The notes under the pieces were generated by a model. That model was not told the DNA's origin, ran no database searches, and saw nothing but the letters and a program-made list of their open reading frames with translations. Shown piece by piece: positions 58,981 through 64,000 of a stretch of 64,000 bases of DNA. Numbering within the stretch: the stretch's first letter is position 1; each line of letters starts with the position of its first letter. The stretch covers positions 1 to 64,000 of the forward strand of contig NZ_JAHRIB010000031.1 in assembly GCF_019090165.1 (NCBI RefSeq), read 5' to 3'. A program made the position numbers and the translations under genes. The stretch is from Streptomyces sp. BV286. GTDB taxonomy: Bacteria > Actinomycetota > Actinomycetes > Streptomycetales > Streptomycetaceae.

Positions 58981-60057
58981 ATGGCCGACGGCACCGTGCG
59001 GATCGATGGGAACTCACTGCTGCTGCCGGGTGGGGTGCGGGTCCGGTTCATCCGCACCCTGCGCCTGCCCGAGACGGGTACGCACGCGCTGCCTCCGGGG
59101 CTGGGCGATTTTCCCCTGCGACGTGTGGAGGACTATCCGGACACGGTGCCCGCCGAGTGGCTGGCGCGCGGTGGGGTGATGCTGCCGGTGTACCTGCGCG
59201 AGGCGATGTGGCTGAGCTTCGGGGGTACGACGGAACCCGCCGCCCTTCAGGTGGGTGTCGGCAAGGTGTGCGCGGTCTCCGGCAAGCCGTGGAGTTCCCG
59301 GCCGGCGCGGGACCCGCAGAACTATGTGGTGCTGCCCCGTCAGCCGTGGCTCGACGGCATCAACTCGGGGAAGGGCACGGTCCGTCAGTTCGTGGCGGTC
59401 CCGCTCGGGCTGGGCGCCACCGTCGAGGGCCAGGTCACCGGCGAGGAGGTGTGGGGCGGCGTACAGCTGCAGTCGTTCCCACTGAAGGAGGCCGCACTGC
59501 ACGCGTGGCGCCAGGAGCAGCGCCGGCTCGCGGAGGCGGCCGCGCGTCAACGGAGCATGACGGCGACGGGCGGCTACGGCGCCGCGGCTCCCATGGCGGC
59601 CCCGATGGCCGCGCCCGGTGCCATGCCTCAGCCGGGTGGCACGACGGGCGCCCCGGCGACCGCACCCCGGGCCGCGGCGGCGATGGGCCTGGGTGTCGGC
59701 GGTTCGATGCGCCAGGAGGTCTACCAGGACGACCGCCCGCTGTCCGACTGGTCGACCACCGCGGCCGGCCGTGTCTTCGTGCACCTCGTGACCCCGCCCG
59801 AGTGGCGGCGCATCACCGGAGAGGCTCCGCCGCCGTCTCCCGTGGACCGCGCGGCCTACACCCGTGCGGGGCTGCCCTGGTTCGACTACTACGACCAGGA
59901 CGCCGCGGATCTCGACCCCACGGACGCGCTCGGCGCGGTCGCGCCGGTCGGCGACTGGATCGGCGACGACCACACCCCGTGGCAGCCGCCGTCGCCCCAG
60001 CAGGTCAAGCCGCTGGGTGACGCGCCGGGCAAGCCGGTCGGTGACGGGGACTGGTGA
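58981..60057 (+). CDS. Conserved hypothetical protein with Ala/Met/Pro-rich linker
   Basis: A 358-residue soluble protein with no family I can name. The N-terminal part (MADGTVRIDGNSLLLPGGVRVRFIRTLRLPETGTHALPPGLGDFPLRRVEDY) is well ordered, as is the middle (AEWLARGGVMLPVYLREAMWLSFGG). A low-complexity Ala/Met/Pro/Gly linker lies at about residues 198-240. The C-terminal part ends LPWFDYYDQDAADLDPTDALGAVAPVGDWIGDDH. GGGGAGTACGG precedes ATG 58981. Streptomycetes commonly carry such proteins. Confidence 0.75.
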   Translation: MADGTVRIDGNSLLLPGGVRVRFIRTLRLPETGTHALPPGLGDFPLRRVEDYPDTVPAEWLARGGVMLPVYLREAMWLSFGGTTEPAALQVGVGKVCAVSGKPWSSRPARDPQNYVVLPRQPWLDGINSGKGTVRQFVAVPLGLGATVEGQVTGEEVWGGVQLQSFPLKEAALHAWRQEQRRLAEAAARQRSMTATGGYGAAAPMAAPMAAPGAMPQPGGTTGAPATAPRAAAAMGLGVGGSMRQEVYQDDRPLSDWSTTAAGRVFVHLVTPPEWRRITGEAPPPSPVDRAAYTRAGLPWFDYYDQDAADLDPTDALGAVAPVGDWIGDDHTPWQPPSPQQVKPLGDAPGKPVGDGDW

Positions 60058-60090
60058 CCCCTGCCGCGGTGCGCGACGGGTGCGTTCGCG

Positions 60091-60816
60091 TCACCCGTCG
60101 CCTTCCGTGCGCTGCCGCTGCAACGCGCGCGGGCAACTCGCGGCGCTCGCCTGCGTGAGCAGGACGTGCATACGCTCGGTGAGCTGTCCGACGTCGTCCG
60201 CGGGCCGGTGGAAGGCCAGCCGCACGTCGCCGTGGCCGCGGGCGCGCTCGATGCGCAGTGTCAGTCCGTGGCGGTCGACCGCGAGCGGCTGGACCCGGAC
60301 GGCGCCGTGCAGACTGTCCCGTTCGACGAGGCGGGTCAGCCGCTCGACGGCGTCCGGGTGGGAGTCGGCCAGGTGCGTCAGCAGCTGCGCCTCCGCAAGG
60401 GCCAGCGGATCGGGCTCGGCCGCGGCGAACTCGCCGAGGTCGACGACGACCGCCCCGCCGGGCTCGCGCAGCACGGCGCGCGTGGGGTGGAAGACCAGAT
60501 GCCCGTCCTCGGCGGCGAACCAGCCCGCCATCCACAGGCGCGCGCGGATCCGGTTGCGCACGGGGACGGGCGCGACGTCGGCGAACTCGAGGACGGCGGA
60601 CGGCTCTCCGCGTGGCGCGCAGATCGCCGCCGTGGTGAGCATGCTGTCGTCCGGCAGGTGCAGGAGCACCCGGCCGTCGTCGGCGACGGTGTGTACGCCG
60701 ATGAACTCCTCCCGGCCGCCTTCCGCGGTCACCGCGCAGGACCACGCCGCGGCGAGCACCGACCGGGCACGCTGCGCCGTGGTCGGCGCGGCCGTCCAGC
60801 TGTGACGGTCACCCAT
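60091..60816 (-). CDS. DUF2470 protein under iron box
   Basis: A 241-residue protein with a split-barrel-like N-terminal half (SMLTTAAICAPRGEPSAVLEFADVAPVPVRNRIRARLWMAGW) and a C-terminal DUF2470 domain, about residues 138-230: ALAEAQLLTHLADSHPDAVERLTRLVERDSLHGAVRVQPLAVDRHGLTLRIERARGHGDVRLAF. DUF2470 domains accompany haem-degrading or PPOX-type proteins. ATG 60816 is 14 bp from an iron box, so the gene is expected to be derepressed under iron limitation. Confidence 0.85.
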   Translation of the reverse strand: MGDRHSWTAAPTTAQRARSVLAAAWSCAVTAEGGREEFIGVHTVADDGRVLLHLPDDSMLTTAAICAPRGEPSAVLEFADVAPVPVRNRIRARLWMAGWFAAEDGHLVFHPTRAVLREPGGAVVVDLGEFAAAEPDPLALAEAQLLTHLADSHPDAVERLTRLVERDSLHGAVRVQPLAVDRHGLTLRIERARGHGDVRLAFHRPADDVGQLTERMHVLLTQASAASCPRALQRQRTEGDG

Positions 60817-60829
60817 CCCAAAACCTCCC

Positions 60830-60848
60830 TTAGGTAAGCCTTGCCTAA
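60830..60848. promoter_or_regulatory. DmdR/IdeR iron box
   Basis: TTAGGTAAGCCTTGCCTAA at 60830-60848 is a near-perfect 19-bp iron box of the DtxR/DmdR1 type (TTAGGTTAGGCTCACCTAA-like). It lies 14 bp upstream of the DUF2470 gene start. Confidence 0.9.
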
Positions 60849-60914
60849 CCTATCGAAGTTCGGGGTGTACGCCAACCATGCGGCGCCGCTCGCGGCACCT
60901 TTGTGACGGCGAAC

Positions 60915-61523
60915 TCACGGACTGACGGCTCCCAGCAGCGCCCGTGCGCACAGATCGCGCACCTGCTCCCGGGAGAGACCCGGCTCCTTGAGCCACTCCA
61001 GACAGGCGGCCGCCATGAAGGCCAGCCAGCCCCGCACGGCGATCCGCAGCGCGGGCAGGTCCTCCTCGGTCCACGCGGTCTCGGGGTCCGCGGCCAGCGC
61101 TTCGAGGATCTGCCGCTGCTGGGCGGCGAGCGTCTCCCGGTACACCTTCCGGACGGCCCGGTCCCCCGCCGCCTCCGCGCGGTGGAAGGCGCGGAAGCCG
61201 TGCGCGTGCTTCTCGACGTACTCCAGGAAGGTGTCGAGCCCGGCGTCGATCTGCTCCCGCACGGGAACCCCGGGAACTGCGGCGGTGACCCGCAGCATCC
61301 GCTTGCTCTCGCGCTCCACGACGGCCGCGAAGAAGTCCCGCTTGGTCGGGAAGTAGTGGTACAGCAACCCCCGGGAAACGCCCGCGAGTTCGGCGACCTG
61401 CTCGATCCAGACGTCGTCGTACGGGCTCTCCGAGAACAGGCGCGCGCCGACCGTGAGCAGTTGTTCCCGCCGCTCCCCCGTGCTGAGCCGACGGCGCGTG
61501 CGCTCCCCCTGGTTGGCGGCCAT
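60915..61523 (-). CDS. TetR family regulator
   Basis: A 202-residue TetR repressor: RRLSTGERREQLLTVGARLFSESPYDDVWIEQVAELAGVSRGLLYHYFPTKRDFFAAVVERESKRMLRV. The C-terminal part has LDTFLEYVEKHAHGFRAFHRAEAAGD. It is divergent from the CYP102-like P450 gene; TTGACGTCGGTTCAA at about 61536-61550 with matching TTGA/TCAA ends is a weak candidate operator. TetR-P450 pairs of this kind commonly regulate fatty-acid hydroxylases. Confidence 0.9.
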   Translation of the reverse strand: MAANQGERTRRRLSTGERREQLLTVGARLFSESPYDDVWIEQVAELAGVSRGLLYHYFPTKRDFFAAVVERESKRMLRVTAAVPGVPVREQIDAGLDTFLEYVEKHAHGFRAFHRAEAAGDRAVRKVYRETLAAQQRQILEALAADPETAWTEEDLPALRIAVRGWLAFMAAACLEWLKEPGLSREQVRDLCARALLGAVSP

Positions 61524-61631
61524 GCCCGCACCTTACTTGACGTCGGTTCAACAGCGGGATCACACTGACGGACGCTATTGAATTCGCGTACAACAAGCCC
61601 AACCGGCGGACGGCACAGGGGAGATGGCGTG

Positions 61632-63173
61632 ATGGCGGGCACGGACAAGAACTTGCCGGTGAAGGGGTTCCGCAGCGCCGAGCTGGGCTGGCCGGAGCTG
61701 CGCCGCATCCCGCGTCCGCCGTATCGCGTGCCCCTGATCGGGGACGCCCTCGGGACCAACCTCCGTACGCCGTTGCAGGATTCGCTGGCCGTCGGGCGAA
61801 GGCTCGGACCGATCTTCCGGCGCAAGGGGTTCGGCAAGGAGATCGTCTTCGTGTGGGGCTCGGAGCTGGCGGGCGAGCTGGCGGACGAGTCGCGGTTCGC
61901 CAAGCACGTGGGCCTGGGCGTCGCCAACCTCCGGCCCGTCGCGGGGGACGGCCTGTTCACGGCGTACAACCACGAGCCCAACTGGCAGCTGGCGCACGAC
62001 GTGCTGGCGCCCGGCTTCAGCCGCGAGGCCATGGAGGGCTACCACGCGATGATGCTGGCCGTGGCCGCCCGGCTGACGGACCGCTGGGACGGCGAACAGG
62101 CCGCGGGGCGGGCCGTCGACGTACCCGGTGACATGACGAAGCTGACGCTGGAGACGATCGCCCGCACCGGCTTCGGCCACGACTTCGACTCCTTCGAACG
62201 CACCAGGCCCCACCCCTTCGTCACCGCCATGGTGGGCGCCCTGCTGTACGCACAGCGCCTCAACGTCGTGCCCGTACCGCTGGCGCCGGTACTGATGCGT
62301 ACGGCCACCCGCCGCAACGCGGCCGACGTGGCGCTTCTCAACCGCACGGTCGACGCCGTGGTCGAGGCCCGGCTCGGCGGCCCGGCCGGGGAGGGCGACC
62401 TGCTGGACCGGATGCTGGAGACCGCCCATCCGGACACCGGGGAGCGGCTCACGCCCGAGAACGTCCGCCGTCAGGTCATCACCTTCCTGATCGCGGGCCA
62501 CGAGACGACGTCCGGCGCGCTCTCCTTCGCCCTGCACTACCTCGCGCGGCACCCCGAGATCGCGGCCCGGGCCCGCGCCGAGGTGGACCGCGTCTGGGGA
62601 GACACCCCGGAACCGGCCTACGACCAGGTCGCCAGACTCCGCTACGTGCGGCGTGTACTCGACGAGTCGCTGCGGCTGTGGCCGACGGCACCCGCCTTCG
62701 CGCGCGAGGCCCGCGAGGACACGGTCCTCGGCGGTGTCCATCCGATGCGCCCGGGCGCGTGGGCGCTCGTCCTCATCCCGCTGCTGCACCGCGATCCGGA
62801 GGCCTGGGGGCCCGACGCGGAGAGGTTCGATCCGGACCGCTTCGAGCCGGGGGCGATACGGGCCCGGCCCGCCCACACCTTCAAGCCGTTCGGCACGGGC
62901 GCCCGGGCGTGCATCGGGCGGCAGTTCGCGCTGCACGAGGCGACCCTGGTCCTGGGGCTGATCCTGCGCCGGTACGAGCTGCGGCCGGACCCCGCGTACC
63001 GGCTGCGCGTCGCCGAACGGCTCACCCTGATGCCGGAGGGCCTGACGCTGCGCCTGGACCGGCGCTCACCCGCCGCGCCCGCGGAGCCTCAGGCCCCGCA
63101 GGCGCGGCAGGCGCGGGACGTGCCCGAAGGTGCGCGGGCCTCAGGGTGTCCAGTGACCGGGGCGGGTGAATGA
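61632..63173 (+). CDS. CYP102-like P450 haem domain without reductase
   Basis: A 513-residue P450 that resembles the haem domain of P450-BM3. It has AGHETT (288-293), ESLR (345-348), [33 protein letters not shown], and the haem loop [26 protein letters not shown] with Cys 427. BM3 is fused to a reductase of about 590 residues; here the protein ends about 35 residues after the usual haem-domain end, in an Ala/Pro/Gln-rich tail, so electrons must come from separate partners. Likely a fatty-acid hydroxylase. GGGGAG precedes ATG 61632. It overlaps the convergent gene by 33 bp. Confidence 0.93.
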   Translation: MAGTDKNLPVKGFRSAELGWPELRRIPRPPYRVPLIGDALGTNLRTPLQDSLAVGRRLGPIFRRKGFGKEIVFVWGSELAGELADESRFAKHVGLGVANLRPVAGDGLFTAYNHEPNWQLAHDVLAPGFSREAMEGYHAMMLAVAARLTDRWDGEQAAGRAVDVPGDMTKLTLETIARTGFGHDFDSFERTRPHPFVTAMVGALLYAQRLNVVPVPLAPVLMRTATRRNAADVALLNRTVDAVVEARLGGPAGEGDLLDRMLETAHPDTGERLTPENVRRQVITFLIAGHETTSGALSFALHYLARHPEIAARARAEVDRVWGDTPEPAYDQVARLRYVRRVLDESLRLWPTAPAFAREAREDTVLGGVHPMRPGAWALVLIPLLHRDPEAWGPDAERFDPDRFEPGAIRARPAHTFKPFGTGARACIGRQFALHEATLVLGLILRRYELRPDPAYRLRVAERLTLMPEGLTLRLDRRSPAAPAEPQAPQARQARDVPEGARASGCPVTGAGE

Positions 63174-63980
63174 CGCCGGAAGCCGGGTGCCCGCACTCCC
63201 CCTGGCGGCGTTGACCTGCGGCTGGGTGAGGAAGAGGACGCCGGTCAGGTCGGCGTCCGTGAGGTCGGTGTCCCGCAGGTCGGCGCCGATCATGTCCGCC
63301 CCGCGCAGGTCGGCGCCCGTCAGGTCGGCGGCGATCAGGTACGCGCCACGGAGGTTGGCGCCCCGCAGATCGGCGCCCTTGAGCCGGGCGCCCATCAGGT
63401 CGGCGCCCCGGCGGTCCTTCTTCCTGCCTCCGCCGGTTTCGGCCCGCGCCAGCTCGCTGGTGCGCAGCAGCAGGACGTTGACCTCCTGGCGGACCGCGGG
63501 CACGTCCAACTCGACCAGTTGCTCGGGGCCTTGGCGGGTGAGTGCCTCGACGTGGTCGAGCGCGCGGCCCAGCTCGGACCGGATCGGGCGGGCCGCGGGG
63601 AGGTCCCGCGCCTCGGTGAGGTACCAGAGCAGTTCCTGCAGTTGCCGTACCACCGGGAACACGTCGAACATCAGCCGGGCGCGCTCGGACGGACCCGCGC
63701 GCCAGTCCTCGCCGCCGAAGGTCAGCCGTGAGACCTTCTGGCCGGCGCCGAAGCAGTCGTAGACCGTGCAGCCGTTGAAGCCCCGCTGCCGCAGTTCCGT
63801 GTGGATGCCGCAGCGGGAGTCCGTCCGCAGGTTCCGGCACGGGCTGCCGGCGGCCTTGTCGACGGCGAAGTCCGCGGAGGCGGAGAAGGGCAGCGCGACA
63901 CAGCACAGCCCGAAGCACTGGGCACAGTCCGCCTGGAGTTCGCCACGGGCGGGCGCTGTGCTGCCGGGTTCGTCTCGCAT
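63141..63980 (-). CDS. YkgJ-like Cys-rich and pentapeptide-repeat protein
   Basis: A 279-residue protein in two parts. The N-terminal part (about 15-75) is Cys-rich: [53 protein letters not shown], like YkgJ zinc/iron-cluster domains. The C-terminal part (about 190-255) has roughly a dozen pentapeptide repeats of A(D/N)LxG type ([24 protein letters not shown] and on), forming a quadrilateral beta helix. Pentapeptide proteins often mimic DNA or bind gyrase; here the role is unknown. ATG 63980 is preferred over GTG 63989. It overlaps the P450 3' end by 33 bp. Confidence 0.85.
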   Translation of the reverse strand: MRDEPGSTAPARGELQADCAQCFGLCCVALPFSASADFAVDKAAGSPCRNLRTDSRCGIHTELRQRGFNGCTVYDCFGAGQKVSRLTFGGEDWRAGPSERARLMFDVFPVVRQLQELLWYLTEARDLPAARPIRSELGRALDHVEALTRQGPEQLVELDVPAVRQEVNVLLLRTSELARAETGGGRKKDRRGADLMGARLKGADLRGANLRGAYLIAADLTGADLRGADMIGADLRDTDLTDADLTGVLFLTQPQVNAARGSAGTRLPASFTRPGHWTP

Positions 63981-64000
63981 GTCCCCCACCCTACGCAGCG

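Overview
The window looks like part of a Streptomyces chromosome. It is very GC-rich with strong third-position GC bias, which also opens long meaningless frames opposite real genes. It carries an actinomycete conservon (cvnA-D plus a P450), a DmdR/IdeR-type iron box, an OtrA-type ribosomal protection GTPase, several MDR/TetR/MarR modules and many GTG or TTG starts. No tRNA, rRNA, CRISPR array, transposase or phage gene was seen, so it reads as ordinary chromosome with specialised-metabolism insertions.

Layout. 0.2-10.8 kb holds stress and redox housekeeping genes: a GH114-like lipoprotein, a flavoprotein, NTF2-like proteins, an aldehyde dehydrogenase, a LysE exporter, a CDF metal transporter, a glutathionyl-hydroquinone-reductase-like protein, a peroxiredoxin, and VOC and PPOX proteins. 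11.1-18.6 kb is a terpene/conservon block: a class I terpene synthase, a CYP157-like P450 without the ExxR motif as last gene of a conservon, and a divergent normal P450. 18.6-28.6 kb is the most striking region. It is a minus-strand operon encoding a FadD32-like fatty acyl-AMP ligase, a Pks13-like ACP-KS-AT-ACP-TE synthase, an antigen 85-like secreted esterase and a crotonyl-CoA carboxylase/reductase. A DHA2-type MFS exporter diverges from it, and a PucR-type regulator follows the exporter. Together they resemble the mycolic acid condensation machinery (fadD32-pks13-Ag85), with Ccr replacing the acyl-CoA carboxylase, in an organism type that does not make mycolates.

28.7-37.4 kb holds regulators with clear operators, an alcohol plus aldehyde dehydrogenase pair under a MarR repressor, and a STAS protein. 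37.5-39.6 kb is the tetracycline-type ribosomal protection gene with a possible leader ORF. 39.7-45.4 kb holds DUF4230 and VanZ membrane proteins, a secreted GH16 beta-glucanase with a ricin-type lectin domain, and a three-gene I36 inhibitor/lipoprotein operon. 45.6-48.7 kb holds a PHP phosphoesterase, a HAD phosphatase, a likely 6S RNA and an SDR. 49.1-55.2 kb is a ROK repressor, sugar ABC transporter and GH1 beta-glucosidase locus. 55.2-64 kb holds a phosphotransferase, a FusB/FBP-like zinc protein beside an 8-bp tandem repeat, a membrane protein, an iron-box-controlled DUF2470 gene, a TetR/CYP102-like P450 pair and a Cys-rich pentapeptide-repeat protein.

Functional links. The terpene block and the acyl-condensation operon meet tail to tail at a strong hairpin (18572-18619) and are probably two separate pathways. 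Regulation is unusually readable: perfect or near-perfect inverted repeats sit in most divergent intergenic regions and can be matched to the adjacent TetR, MarR, AraC or ROK gene. All assignments come from reading sequence and family knowledge; no database search was run.
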